A stretch of 63,807 nucleotides of DNA from Solirubrobacteraceae bacterium. Its GTDB lineage: Bacteria; Actinomycetota; Thermoleophilia; Solirubrobacterales; Solirubrobacteraceae. How positions within the stretch are numbered: position 1 is the stretch's first letter; each line of letters starts with the position of its first letter. Location: the NCBI GenBank assembly GCA_025934395.1, contig JAICYC010000011.1:1-63807 (forward strand). Reading direction: 5' to 3'. The notes beneath the pieces are model-generated. The model was not told the origin of the DNA, did no database searches, and saw nothing but the letters and a program-made list of their open reading frames with translations. This document shows, one piece after another, positions 1 to 8,351 of this stretch. Position numbers and translations under genes: made by a program.

Positions 1-146
1 ACCTTCAAGCATTGCGTCGTTCGAACCTCTGTCGCTATCGAGGGAGCGCAGATTGCCGGGCACGGCAAAGGAGCCCGGCGTCCGTGCCTTGCCCTCTGGT
101 GATCGGCAGCCGCGATGGCGACTTGAGGCGTGGCGCGCGGGCTGCA

Positions 147-1155
147 GCCCGGCTAGATGATTGATTCCACGGCGGGGGCCGTGAATGCGGGGGGTTTTTG
201 AGCAGCAGGGTCGAAGTCGGCGGTGCTAACCCGCATCGCCGACCGAAGGGGGCCTCGATGGACGCCGACCTCGACCTGCTGCTCACTGCCGTTTTCGTGA
301 CGGCTGACGATCTCCTGCCTGACCGGCCGGGGAACGCTAGACGGAGGATCACAGACCCGGAGGTCGTCACGCTCTGTGTCGCCCAGGCGATCATGGGGAT
401 ACCCTCCGACAGGCGTTTCTTGAGGGTTGCTCGCAAGCATCTGCGCGACCTGTTCCCGACGCTCCCAGGGCAGGCCGGGTACTTCAAGCGCCGCCGCCGG
501 CTCGCCGACACATTGGAGTGGCTGATGAGCGTGTTCGCGAGCCAGAGCCCCGGGTTCTACGACGATCTGCTGTTGGTCGACTCCACGCCCGTGGAGTGCG
601 CCAGAAGCCGCGAGACCGTCAAGCGTTCCGCTCTCGCGGACGCCGCCGACTACGGCTACTGCCGCAGCCACTCCCGTTTCTTCTGGGGTTTCCGGCTGCA
701 CGGCATCTTCGCGCCGGACGGCACGCCCCGCGCGGTGACCGTCGCCTCGCCCAAACGCGACGAGCGCGACGTCGCCCTGGAACTGCTCCAACGAACCCGC
801 CGAGCGGGTGGCGAGACGCTGATCGGCGACAAGGGCTACGCCGGGAAAGCATTCGCGCAGGCCGTTAGCGAACTCGACGCGACGATCCTCAGACCCCGCC
901 GCAAAGACGAACCCGGCCGCGGCCCCCACCTGGCACCAATCCGCCAACGCATCGAGTCGATCTTCTGGACCTGCAAGGGCACCCTCACCCTCGAGCGCCA
1001 CGGAGCACGAACCCTCCAAGGCCTCAGAGAGCGCATCCTGCAACGCCTGCTCACCCTCGCTGCCGCGATCACCCTCAACCACCAGCTCGGCCGCCCCAGC
1101 CGCGCACTCGCCGACTACTGCGCCTAAAACCGTGGAATCAATCATCTAGCCGGGC
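147..1155 (+). mobile_element. IS982-family insertion sequence, apparently complete
   Basis: The element is bounded by perfect 26-base terminal inverted repeats at 147-172 and 1130-1155 that flank a single transposase gene. The repeat perfection and the unbroken transposase suggest a recent or still functional copy. No convincing direct target duplication is visible just outside the repeats (141-146 versus 1156-1161), so the exact outer ends could be a few bases further in. The first 146 bases of the window, before the element, hold no gene I can support; they contain only a short GGCACGG/CCGTGCC stem near 58-95. Confidence 0.85.
258..1127 (+). CDS. IS982-family DDE transposase
   Basis: This 289-residue protein catalyses cut-and-paste movement of the surrounding insertion sequence. 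The acidic-residue motifs are in the expected order: LLVDSTPVE (first Asp, near residue 107), LIGDKGYAG (second Asp), and RIESIFWTCKG (Glu) near the C-terminus. The segment YGYCRSHSRFFWG is typical of actinobacterial IS982 proteins. ATG 258 was chosen over an in-frame opening 60 bases upstream because it gives the family's usual MDADLDLLL start. The gene fills the space between the inverted repeats and is not frameshifted. Family assignment is by recalled sequence pattern, and an IS5-like relative would be the alternative. Confidence 0.85.
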   Translation: MDADLDLLLTAVFVTADDLLPDRPGNARRRITDPEVVTLCVAQAIMGIPSDRRFLRVARKHLRDLFPTLPGQAGYFKRRRRLADTLEWLMSVFASQSPGFYDDLLLVDSTPVECARSRETVKRSALADAADYGYCRSHSRFFWGFRLHGIFAPDGTPRAVTVASPKRDERDVALELLQRTRRAGGETLIGDKGYAGKAFAQAVSELDATILRPRRKDEPGRGPHLAPIRQRIESIFWTCKGTLTLERHGARTLQGLRERILQRLLTLAAAITLNHQLGRPSRALADYCA

Positions 1156-1202
1156 GCACGCACATCCGCCGCATCGCGGTGCGGCGAGGCGCCCCGCCAG
1201 GA

Positions 1203-1928
1203 CTAGAGCGCGATCGGACCCGCCACGAGCACGTCGGGGTCGTGGCCCGGGAGCACGCTGACACCGGAGTCTCGCAGCGCGCGCAGGCGGTCGGCGGACC
1301 GACCCTGCTCGGCGAAGTCGTCGGCGAACGCCGGGAAGCGGTGATCGTCGAGCGTGCTCGCGAAGTGGCCCACGTCGACGCCGATCACGAGGCTCTCCCC
1401 CACCCGCACCGACATGTGCCCGGGCGTGTGGCCGGGTGTCAGCAGCAGCTCGATCGAGCCGTCACCGAGCAGGTCGTGGTCGCCGTCGATCAGCACGAGC
1501 TCGCGCTCGTCGAGCGCGTAGTCGCGCGGGTAGAAGAAGTTCCGCTCGATCGCCGCGCGTTCGGCGCCCGCCTCCCATTCGCGACGCTGCACGACGATCG
1601 GGATCGACGCCGGCAGCAGCCCGAGCCCGCCCGCGTGGTCGAAGTGCAGGTGGGTGAGCACGATCCGCGTGAGCGTGCTCGTGTCGACGAGCTCGCCGAT
1701 GTGCTGCTCGAGCTCGAGCTCGAACGCGCCCGCTTCGGGCCGGTAGTAGCTCGCGGGGTCAGCGATCGCGTCGGGGTGCAGGCCGGCGTCCACGAGGATC
1801 CGCTCGGAGTCCGTCTCGATCAGGAACGCGGGAACGGGGAACCGCAGGCGTCGCTCGGGATCATCCCCCTGACGCCAGACCGCAGCCGACGAGGCGATCC
1901 ATCCGACGTTGAGCATCTCGACCTTCAT
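1203..1928 (-). CDS. MBL-fold hydrolase, N-acyl-homoserine-lactonase-like
   Basis: A 241-residue metallo-beta-lactamase-fold hydrolase. The dinuclear zinc motif HLHFDH is at residues 93-98, with further ligands in TPGHTPGH (near 175), GVDVGH and LPGHDP. The layout, with an N-terminal FPVPAFLIET strand and a YYRPEAG loop, resembles AttM/AiiA lactonases that open acyl-homoserine lactones. Substrate cannot be told from sequence, and other lactones or esters are possible. The start at 1928 is preceded by GGGGAGGG, a strong ribosome binding site. The gene is transcribed away from a TetR gene starting 107 bases away, so control by that regulator is likely. Confidence 0.8.
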   Translation of the reverse strand: MKVEMLNVGWIASSAAVWRQGDDPERRLRFPVPAFLIETDSERILVDAGLHPDAIADPASYYRPEAGAFELELEQHIGELVDTSTLTRIVLTHLHFDHAGGLGLLPASIPIVVQRREWEAGAERAAIERNFFYPRDYALDERELVLIDGDHDLLGDGSIELLLTPGHTPGHMSVRVGESLVIGVDVGHFASTLDDHRFPAFADDFAEQGRSADRLRALRDSGVSVLPGHDPDVLVAGPIAL

Positions 1929-2008
1929 CGCCCTCCCCTTCTCTCCGTTCACGACGCTCGACCGCGCCTCCGCGGACGGGCTCGCCGCACGCAGGCGCAA
2001 CATATCAG

Positions 2009-2028
2009 ACCGTCAGTCGGTTTATAAT
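2009..2028 (+). promoter_or_regulatory. tetR promoter with putative TetR operator
   Basis: A TATAAT hexamer at 2023-2028 lies exactly 6 bases before the tetR ATG at 2035, so the transcript should begin at or within a base or two of the start codon. Immediately upstream, 2009-2021 is an imperfect palindrome with ACCG/CGGT half sites, well placed for an operator that represses tetR and perhaps the divergent hydrolase gene. Binding is inferred. Confidence 0.65.
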
Positions 2029-2034
2029 GTGGGG

Positions 2035-2673
2035 ATGAGCGATGGCCGCATCCTGCGGGGCGAAGCAACGCGCGAACGGCTGCTCGCCGCGGCGCGGGAG
2101 CTGTTCGGCGCGCACGGCTACGAGGCCACCTCGATCGAGAGCGTGCTCGCGGCGTCGGGGGTGGCGCGCGGCGCGCTCTACCACCACTTCGCGAGCAAGG
2201 CGGAGCTGTTCGACGCCGTCGCGGTGGAGGTGTTCGTGGAGATCGCCGACCGCACGTGGGAGGCGGCCCGCGGGCGCCGCACGCCGCGCGAGCGTCTGCG
2301 CGCCGGCTCGCACGCGTGGCTCGGGCTCGCGCGCGACCCCGCGGTGCAGCGGATCGCGCTGCTGGATCCGCAGACGGCGCTCGGATGGCGGCGCTGGCGC
2401 GACCTGGACGAGCGCTACTCGCTCGGCGCCCTGCGCGCGGCGTTCGCGCGCCTCGCCGAGGAGGGCGCCGTGCCCCCGGCGCAGGCGGACGTGCTCGCCA
2501 ACGTGTGGCTGGCCGCGCTCAACGAGGCCGCGCTGCTGATCGCCGATGCCGAGGACGAGCAGGCGGCGCACGCGCAGGCGGTGGCCGCCGTCGACACGCT
2601 GCTCGACCGGCTCACCGGCAAGGCCGCTCGACCCGCGCGCGCCTCACGCCGCGCCCCTGCGGCCGCGGCGTAG
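2035..2673 (+). CDS. TetR/AcrR-family transcriptional regulator
   Basis: A 212-residue repressor. Residues 7-55 form the TetR DNA-binding domain, with the characteristic GATRERLLAAARELFGAHGY opening and the recognition helix VARGALYHHFASKAELF. The remainder is an all-helical ligand domain with no recognisable inducer signature. The C-terminal tail is Ala/Arg-rich. ATG 2035 was chosen because a TATAAT box lies 6 bases upstream; a longer reading frame upstream would run through the promoter. It probably regulates itself and the divergent lactonase-like hydrolase at 1203-1928. Confidence 0.9.
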   Translation: MSDGRILRGEATRERLLAAARELFGAHGYEATSIESVLAASGVARGALYHHFASKAELFDAVAVEVFVEIADRTWEAARGRRTPRERLRAGSHAWLGLARDPAVQRIALLDPQTALGWRRWRDLDERYSLGALRAAFARLAEEGAVPPAQADVLANVWLAALNEAALLIADAEDEQAAHAQAVAAVDTLLDRLTGKAARPARASRRAPAAAA

Positions 2674-2689
2674 GCGGGCCCCACGGCGC

Positions 2690-3820
2690 TCAGGCGCCGA
2701 ACCAGCGCGCGCGGCGGGTGGAGCCGAAGCGTTCCTTCTCGGCGACGAGCGCAGCGCTCGGGGCGTGGAACGTTCCCGTTTTCTCGGGCCCGGACAGGAA
2801 GTCGATGTCCACGCTGCCGACCCGGCCCGCGCCGAACTCGATGTAGCACGTGCCCTGCCCGAGATGGCGCGCGCTCGCGTCCTCGCCCCGCGCCCTTGCG
2901 ATCAGCGCCTGCGCGACCACCCGCGCGGCCCCCTCCGCGAACACGCCGGCCTTCGGAACGCCCGCGGTGGCGACGTCGCCGACCGCGTACACGTCGGGGT
3001 AGGCCGTCTGCAGCGTGGCGGGGTCGACGGGTATGTAGCCGTCCTCGGTCATGCCGCTCTCGATCACCACGTCTGGGGCGCGGTGCTTGGGGACGCCGAG
3101 GAACAGGTCATAGGAGAGCTCGGTCCCGTCGTCGAGCGTGGTGCGCCCGGCCGCAGGGTCCACGGAGGCGATCCTCCTTCCGGTCATCAGGGTGATGCCG
3201 CGCTCGGCGAACGCCGCTTCCAGCGCCTCGGATGTCTCGGGCGACGGCGGCACCGGCCGGCCCAGCGGGATCACGAACGTGATCTCGCACGCCTCTCGCG
3301 CGCCGCGGCGCACGAGCTCGTCGTGGAGCAGCAGCGCGCACTCGCTCGGTGCGGGCGGGCACTTGAACGGGGCGCCGCACACGCCGATCACCGCGTGACC
3401 CTGCGCGAACGTCGGGATGATGCCCGCGAGCCGCGCCGCGCCCGCAACCGAGTAGAACTCGTTCGCGCCCGCCAGTCCGGGCGTCGCGTCGAAGTCGTAG
3501 TCGGCGCCGAGCGCGACCACGAGGGTGTCCGCCTCGTGGACGCCCGCGTCCGTTGTCACGCGCTTGGCCTGCGGGTCGATCGCGGTGATCGTCTCGCGCA
3601 GCAGCTGCACGCTCGGCTTCGCGATGTCGGTGTAGCGCAGACGCACCGACTCCGCGGTCGCGTGGCCGAACATCACGTCGAGCTTGGAGAACCCGAACAC
3701 GAACGAGTCGCTGCGGTCGATCACCGTCACCTGCACCCGGTCGCCGAGCTCCTCCGAGAGCGTGCTCGCGAGCTCCAGCCCGCCGAAGCCCGCGCCGAGC
3801 ACCAGCACCCGTTCGCTCAC
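2690..3820 (-). CDS. NAD(P)/FAD-dependent oxidoreductase, SQR/NDH-2-like
   Basis: A 376-residue flavoprotein of the sulfide:quinone reductase and type II NADH dehydrogenase superfamily. The N-terminal FAD-binding motif is VLGAGFGGLELA (residues 6-17). A second Rossmann region lies around ITFVIP, and the C-terminal FAD motif is YPDVYAVGDVA. A Cys in GAPFKCPPAPSE resembles the active-site region of SQR-like proteins, and the C-terminal part may associate with the membrane. Start GTG 3820 is preceded by GGGAGGG. It converges with tetR, 16 bases apart. Substrate (sulfide, NADH or another donor) is not decidable here. Confidence 0.8.
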   Translation of the reverse strand: MSERVLVLGAGFGGLELASTLSEELGDRVQVTVIDRSDSFVFGFSKLDVMFGHATAESVRLRYTDIAKPSVQLLRETITAIDPQAKRVTTDAGVHEADTLVVALGADYDFDATPGLAGANEFYSVAGAARLAGIIPTFAQGHAVIGVCGAPFKCPPAPSECALLLHDELVRRGAREACEITFVIPLGRPVPPSPETSEALEAAFAERGITLMTGRRIASVDPAAGRTTLDDGTELSYDLFLGVPKHRAPDVVIESGMTEDGYIPVDPATLQTAYPDVYAVGDVATAGVPKAGVFAEGAARVVAQALIARARGEDASARHLGQGTCYIEFGAGRVGSVDIDFLSGPEKTGTFHAPSAALVAEKERFGSTRRARWFGA

Positions 3821-3921
3821 CGCATCCCTCCCCTTTCGACCGGCGCGGCGTCTCGCCGCCGCACTCGGGCGCAAGCCTACCGGCGCCCGCCGGGGCGTGA
3901 GCCCGAGGCGGGGGCGCCAGG

Positions 3922-4923
3922 TCAGGGCGCGAGCTGCTCCAGGGCGGAGGCGGCGGACAGGACGTCGCCGAGCCGCGTGACCGTCTCCCCGGCGTACAGG
4001 GCGCAGCGATCGACGCTCGCCTCGGGCATCCCGGCGAGGGGCACGGCGGGCGTGAACAGGGGGAGCGCCGGACGTTGGAGCGCCGCGAGCCCGCTCATCG
4101 CGCGGAGCGGCGTCAGCCGGCCGAGCGGCGCGCTGAGCCGCAGCGCCGCGCGCAACGGCGCCGGCCCGTGCGGATCGCGCTCGCACCAGCGCTCGGTCGC
4201 GGCGTTGGCGATCACGCGATGGCGCAGCGGCCACCCGACGCCGAAGAGGTCCGTCGCGATCGTGCTGCGCGCGGAGGCGACGCGCCGCTTGTACTCGTCG
4301 TTCGCCGCGGACTCCTCGGTGAGCAGGAAGCGGGTGCCCGCCACCACCGCCGCCGCGCCCTGCGCGAGCAGCCGCGCGACGTCGTGCGCGTGGGCGACGC
4401 CGCCCGCCGCCAGCACGGGGGCGTCGCCGGCGGCGGCGAGGATCCGCGGCAGCGCTCGCTCGATCGGCTCCACCCCCAGCAGGTGCCCTCCGGCCTCGTC
4501 GCCCTGCGCCACGACGCCGCTCGCGCCCGCGGCGAGCGCCTGCTCCGCCTCGCGCTGAGTGCCGACGGTGACCAGCACGTGCAGCCCGCGCTCCCGCAGC
4601 CTGGCGATCCACCGGCGCCCGAGGCCGCCGTGGAGCACGACGAGCGCAGCACGCTCGTCGGCGCACGCGCGCACGTGGGCCTCGCGGACGAACGGGACGA
4701 GCAGGTTCGCGGCGACGGGCCGATCTCCGGCGAGGCGCCTGGCAAGCGCGAGCGCCGCCGCGAACACGGGCGGCGCCATGATCCCGACCGTCCCCAGCCC
4801 GCCCGCTCGCGAGACGGCGCCGGCGAGCGCGCCTCCCGCCACCCCGCCGCCCATCCCGGCCTGCACTACGGGCGTCTGGAGGCGCAGCTGGGTGGCCAGC
4901 TCACCGGCGGTCAACGGTCTCAT
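3922..4923 (-). CDS. nitronate monooxygenase-family flavin oxidoreductase
   Basis: A 333-residue TIM-barrel FMN protein of the nitronate monooxygenase (2-nitropropane dioxygenase) family. Signatures are QAGMGGGVAGG at the N-terminus, VAQGDEAGGHLLG in the centre (the His is the usual catalytic position) and LAAGGVAHAHDVARLLAQGA for phosphate binding. Members oxidise alkyl nitronates or reduce quinones; the substrate here is unknown. ATG 4923 is preferred over ATG 4935 because a TAATGT box (4937-4932) sits 8 bases ahead of it and the upstream ATG lies inside that box. It is divergent from the ArsC-like gene and shares a short promoter region with it. Confidence 0.85.
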   Translation of the reverse strand: MRPLTAGELATQLRLQTPVVQAGMGGGVAGGALAGAVSRAGGLGTVGIMAPPVFAAALALARRLAGDRPVAANLLVPFVREAHVRACADERAALVVLHGGLGRRWIARLRERGLHVLVTVGTQREAEQALAAGASGVVAQGDEAGGHLLGVEPIERALPRILAAAGDAPVLAAGGVAHAHDVARLLAQGAAAVVAGTRFLLTEESAANDEYKRRVASARSTIATDLFGVGWPLRHRVIANAATERWCERDPHGPAPLRAALRLSAPLGRLTPLRAMSGLAALQRPALPLFTPAVPLAGMPEASVDRCALYAGETVTRLGDVLSAASALEQLAP

Positions 4924-4931
4924 CGCCGCGC

Positions 4932-4951
4932 ACATTACGCGCGGCTAGGAT
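4932..4951. promoter_or_regulatory. back-to-back -10 elements for two divergent genes
   Basis: On the minus strand TAATGT (4937-4932) lies 8 bases before ATG 4923. On the plus strand TAGGAT (4946-4951) lies 9 bases before ATG 4961. The two -10 boxes are only 8 bases apart, so the RNA polymerases would compete and each transcript would be nearly leaderless. Confidence 0.5.
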
Positions 4952-4960
4952 CGGGCGGCG

Positions 4961-5311
4961 ATGGCAACGCTCACCGTCTACGAAAAGCCCACGTGCAGCA
5001 CGTGCGTGAGGCTGCGTGCGCTGCTCGACGATCGGCACGTGGACTACGAGTCGATCGACTACCACGCGACGGGCCTCGACGAGGGCGAGCTGCGCGGTCT
5101 GCTCGCCAAGATCGGCTGCGGGCCGCGCGAGGTGCTGCGCACCCGGGAGCCGCTCGTGGCGGAGCTCGGCCTCGAAGACGAGGGGATCTCCGACGACGAG
5201 CTGATCGCCCACATGATCGCCAACCCCGCGCTGGTGCAACGCCCGATCGTGGTGCGTGGCGAGCGGGCGCTGCTCGCGCGCCCCGTCGAGCGCGCGCTCG
5301 AGCTGCTCTGA
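4961..5311 (+). CDS. ArsC/Spx-family thioredoxin-fold protein
   Basis: A 116-residue protein of the ArsC/YffB/Spx family. The N-terminus reads MATLTVYEKPTCSTCVRLR, with the redox CSTC motif at residues 12-15. The typical later elements are LREVL-type (here PREVLRTREP) and RPIVVRGERALLARP near the end. The family includes glutaredoxin-coupled arsenate reductases, but many genomic members have no proven arsenate activity and no ars operon is nearby. Start ATG 4961 follows a TAGGAT box by 9 bases and has no clear Shine-Dalgarno sequence. Confidence 0.85.
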   Translation: MATLTVYEKPTCSTCVRLRALLDDRHVDYESIDYHATGLDEGELRGLLAKIGCGPREVLRTREPLVAELGLEDEGISDDELIAHMIANPALVQRPIVVRGERALLARPVERALELL

Positions 5312-5413
5312 GGCCCGCCCTCCCTCACGCTCGGCAGGAGGCGGAACGCGCGGCGGAGCCGCAAGGTGGAGACTGACGCGGGCACAGCACCCGGCGTCGA
5401 CCCAGGAGGCAAC

Positions 5414-6412
5414 ATGCGCTACCGCAAGCTCGGAAGCTCCGACCTCGAGGTTTCGGAGATCTCGCTCGGATCGTGGTTGACGTACTCGGGCGGGATCGAG
5501 GCAGAGCAGACCCGCGCGTGCACCGACGCAGCGTTCGACGCCGGCATCAACTTCTTCGACACCGCCAACGTGTACGGACGCGGCGCTGCGGAGACCGCGT
5601 GGGGCGAGATCCTCTCCGGCCGCCCGCGCGACTCCTACATCCTCGCCACCAAGGTCTGGGGGCAGATGTCCGACGACCCCGATGACCGTGGCCTGTCGGC
5701 TCCGCAGATCGCCAAGCAGATCGATGCCTCGCTGCGAAGGCTGCAGACCGACCACGTCGACCTCTACCAGGCGCACCGCTTCGATCCCGACGTCCCGATC
5801 GAGGAGACCGTCGAGGCGCTGCAGCGCGTGGTGAGCGAAGGCAAGGCGCGCTATCTCGGCTTCAGCGAGTGGACCCCAGAGCAGATCGAGGCCGCGCTCG
5901 CGATCGCCGGCCCTGACCTGTTCGTCTCATCCCAGCCGCAGTACTCGATGCTGTGGCGCGCACCCGAGCCCGAGCTGTTCGGACTGTGCGCCGCCAACGA
6001 CATCTCACAGATCGTCTGGTCGCCGCTGGCCCAGGGCGTGCTCACGGGCAAGTACACCCCCGGCGCTCCGCCGCCCGCCGGCTCGCGCGCGGCGGACGAG
6101 TCGATGGGCACGTTCATCGCCGCCCTGATGGCCGACCCGATCCTCGAAGCCGTCGAACGGCTGCGCCCGATCGCCGACGGCGCCGGGCTGAGCATGGCGG
6201 AGATGGCGCTCGCCTGGGTGCTGCGGCGCGGCGAGCTCGCGTCGGCGATCGTCGGCGCCTCGCGCCCGGAGCAGGTGCACGCGAACGCCGCAGCCTCGGG
6301 AATCGACCTTAGCGAGGACACGCTCGCCGCGATCGACGGCGCCCTCGCGGACGTGGCGATCACGCGGCCGCTGCTCGCTCCGCTCGCGCGCGAGGGCGTG
6401 CTGCACAGGTAG
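5414..6412 (+). CDS. aldo/keto reductase, potassium-channel beta-subunit-like
   Basis: A 332-residue NADPH-dependent TIM-barrel oxidoreductase. The opening MRYRKLGSSDLEVSEISLGS, FFDTANVYGRG (catalytic Asp and Tyr), the catalytic Lys in ILATKVWG, YQAHRFD (His) and IVGASRPEQV (NADPH site) are all present. The closest recalled group is the KvBeta/YghZ type. ATG 5414 follows an AGGAGG ribosome binding site, so the in-frame open stretch upstream is not used. The NhaA gene follows in the same direction with a short gap, so they may be co-transcribed. Confidence 0.9.
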   Translation: MRYRKLGSSDLEVSEISLGSWLTYSGGIEAEQTRACTDAAFDAGINFFDTANVYGRGAAETAWGEILSGRPRDSYILATKVWGQMSDDPDDRGLSAPQIAKQIDASLRRLQTDHVDLYQAHRFDPDVPIEETVEALQRVVSEGKARYLGFSEWTPEQIEAALAIAGPDLFVSSQPQYSMLWRAPEPELFGLCAANDISQIVWSPLAQGVLTGKYTPGAPPPAGSRAADESMGTFIAALMADPILEAVERLRPIADGAGLSMAEMALAWVLRRGELASAIVGASRPEQVHANAAASGIDLSEDTLAAIDGALADVAITRPLLAPLAREGVLHR

Positions 6413-6492
6413 GGAGCAGCGAGCTGGCCACCGAGAGGGAAGCGGCGCAGTCGTCGGGCGCCACCGCGTGGGGCCGCAACCTCGCTGCGCCC

Positions 6493-8319
6493 GTGCGCTC
6501 GTTCCTGAGCGCAGAGACGGGCGGCGGGGCGGTCATGCTCGCGATGACCGTGGTCGCGCTCGTGTGGGCGAACGCGGCGCTGCACTCCTACGACTCGACC
6601 TGGTCGACGCTCCTGTCGGTGCGGATCGGGAGCACCGGCATCGCGATGGACCTGCGCCATTGGACCAACGAGGGCCTGATGACGTTGTTCTTCCTCGTGA
6701 TCGGGCTCGAGGCCAAGCGCGAGATCGACCTCGGCGAGCTCCGCGAGCGCCGCAGGATCGCGATCCCCGTGGCTGCTGCTGCAGGCGGGATCGCAGTCCC
6801 GATCCTCCTGTTCCTCGTGTTCAACGCGGGGCGCTCCAGCGCACAAGGGTGGGGCGCGGCGATGTCCACCGACACCGCGTTCGCGATGGGGACGCTCGCG
6901 CTGCTCACGCCGCGGGCGGCGACGCGGATGCGGATCTTCCTGCTCACGCTCGCCGTGTTCGACGACCTCGCCGCGCTGGTCGTGATCGCGATCGCCTACA
7001 CCGGGTCGATCGACGGCGTCGCGCTCGCGGTCGCCGCGGGCCTGTTCGCGCTGCTGGTGTCGCTGCGCTTCCTGCCCGTCGCGCGCACGCCCGCGTCGAT
7101 CGCCGTGGCGATCGCGCTGTGGGTGGCGGTGTTCGAAGCCGGGATCGACCCGGTCGTCTCGGGGCTCGCATTCGGCCTGGTGACCTCCGCCTACCCGCCC
7201 GCCCGCGACGACCTCGAGCAGGCGAGCGCGTTGTCGCGCTCGTTCCGCGAGCAGCCCACGCCCGAGCTGGCGCGATCGCTGCGCCGCAGCGTGACGTCTG
7301 CGATCTCCGCGAACGAACGCCTCCAGTACCAGCTGCACCCGTGGGTGAGCTACGGGGTGCTGCCCCTGTTCGCGCTCGCCAACGCGGGCGTGCACGTGAC
7401 CGGCTCGCTGCTCGAAACCGCGATCGGCTCGCCGGTGTTCCTCGGGATCGCGATCGGCTACCTCGCGGGCAAGCCGATCGGGATCTCCGCCGGCGCGTGG
7501 TTCGCAACGCGCCCGATGCTGCGCGGCCCGCGCGCGCTGATCAGCGGACCGATCCTCGCCGCGGCGGGCGCGTGCGCGGGGGTCGGCTTCACGGTCTCGC
7601 TGCTGATCTCCACGCTCGCGTTCAAGGGCATCGTGCTGAGCGAGGCGAAGCTCGCCGCGCTCAGCACGATCGTGCTCGCCCCGGTGCTCACCAAGCTGGT
7701 GCTGATGGTCGTGCGCCGCCTGCCGCGCCAGCTGCGCGACCGCCAGATCGGGGCCACCGCCGAGGACATCCCGGACCTGGTCGACGACGTCGATCCCGAG
7801 CACGACCACATCCGCGGGCCCGACGACGCGCCCGTGACCCTGCTCGAGTACGGCGACTTCGAGTGCCCTTACTGCGGCCAGGCCGAGCACGCGATCCGGG
7901 AGCTGCTCCTGTCGGTCGGCAGCGACGTGCGCTACGTGTGGCGCCATCTCCCCCTCAACGACGTGCATCCGTCCGCGCAGACCGCTGCCGAAGCGGCCGA
8001 GGCCGCCGCCGCGCAGGACAGGTTCTGGGAGATGCACGACGTGCTGCTCGAGAACCAGGACGCGCTCGACCCGGGCGAGCTTCGCCGCTACGCGGCCGAC
8101 CTCGGGCTCGACCTCGATCGCTTCGACTCCGACCTGCGCCGTCACGCGCACGCCGACAGGATCCTCACGGATGTCGCCAGCGCCGACGAAAGCGGCGTCG
8201 CGGGCACGCCCACGTTCTTCATCAACGGGCGGCGTCACTACGGCGTCTACGACCTGGACACGCTCACCGAAGCGGTGCGCTCGGCCAAGCGCCGGGCGAC
8301 GCTGCCGACCCCCGCGTGA
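6493..8319 (+). CDS. NhaA sodium/proton antiporter fused to DsbA-like thioredoxin domain
   Basis: A 608-residue fusion. Residues 1 to about 395 are an NhaA antiporter with 10 or more hydrophobic helices. The paired Asp of the ion site is in AVFDDLAALVVIA, and WANAALHSYD and ALANAGVHV are also NhaA-like. Residues about 430-600 are a DsbA-type thioredoxin fold with CPYC in YGDFECPYCGQAEH and a cis-Pro loop GVAGTPTFFING. Linked domains of this kind are known in actinobacteria. GTG 6493 lacks a ribosome binding site. A CTG at 6424, preceded by AGGGAG, opens the same frame and adds 23 residues, so the true start may be there. Confidence 0.85.
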   Translation: MRSFLSAETGGGAVMLAMTVVALVWANAALHSYDSTWSTLLSVRIGSTGIAMDLRHWTNEGLMTLFFLVIGLEAKREIDLGELRERRRIAIPVAAAAGGIAVPILLFLVFNAGRSSAQGWGAAMSTDTAFAMGTLALLTPRAATRMRIFLLTLAVFDDLAALVVIAIAYTGSIDGVALAVAAGLFALLVSLRFLPVARTPASIAVAIALWVAVFEAGIDPVVSGLAFGLVTSAYPPARDDLEQASALSRSFREQPTPELARSLRRSVTSAISANERLQYQLHPWVSYGVLPLFALANAGVHVTGSLLETAIGSPVFLGIAIGYLAGKPIGISAGAWFATRPMLRGPRALISGPILAAAGACAGVGFTVSLLISTLAFKGIVLSEAKLAALSTIVLAPVLTKLVLMVVRRLPRQLRDRQIGATAEDIPDLVDDVDPEHDHIRGPDDAPVTLLEYGDFECPYCGQAEHAIRELLLSVGSDVRYVWRHLPLNDVHPSAQTAAEAAEAAAAQDRFWEMHDVLLENQDALDPGELRRYAADLGLDLDRFDSDLRRHAHADRILTDVASADESGVAGTPTFFINGRRHYGVYDLDTLTEAVRSAKRRATLPTPA

Positions 8320-8339
8320 GCACCTGGCGCACGATCCGT

Positions 8340-8345
8340 TAGGTT
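8340..8345 (+). promoter_or_regulatory. -10 element for peroxiredoxin-like gene
   Basis: TAGGTT ends 6 bases before GTG 8352 and there is no Shine-Dalgarno sequence, which suggests a leaderless transcript starting at the GTG. Confidence 0.45.
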
Positions 8346-8351
8346 CGGCGC

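Noticed and set aside
153-1145. Long open frame on the minus strand spanning almost the whole insertion sequence.
   Set aside because: It is the antisense shadow of the transposase gene in GC-rich DNA; its translation has no recognisable domain and it crosses both inverted repeats.
5851-8238. 795-codon open frame antisense to the aldo/keto reductase and NhaA genes.
   Set aside because: Extreme Arg/Asp/His composition and full overlap with two well-supported genes; typical high-GC shadow frame.
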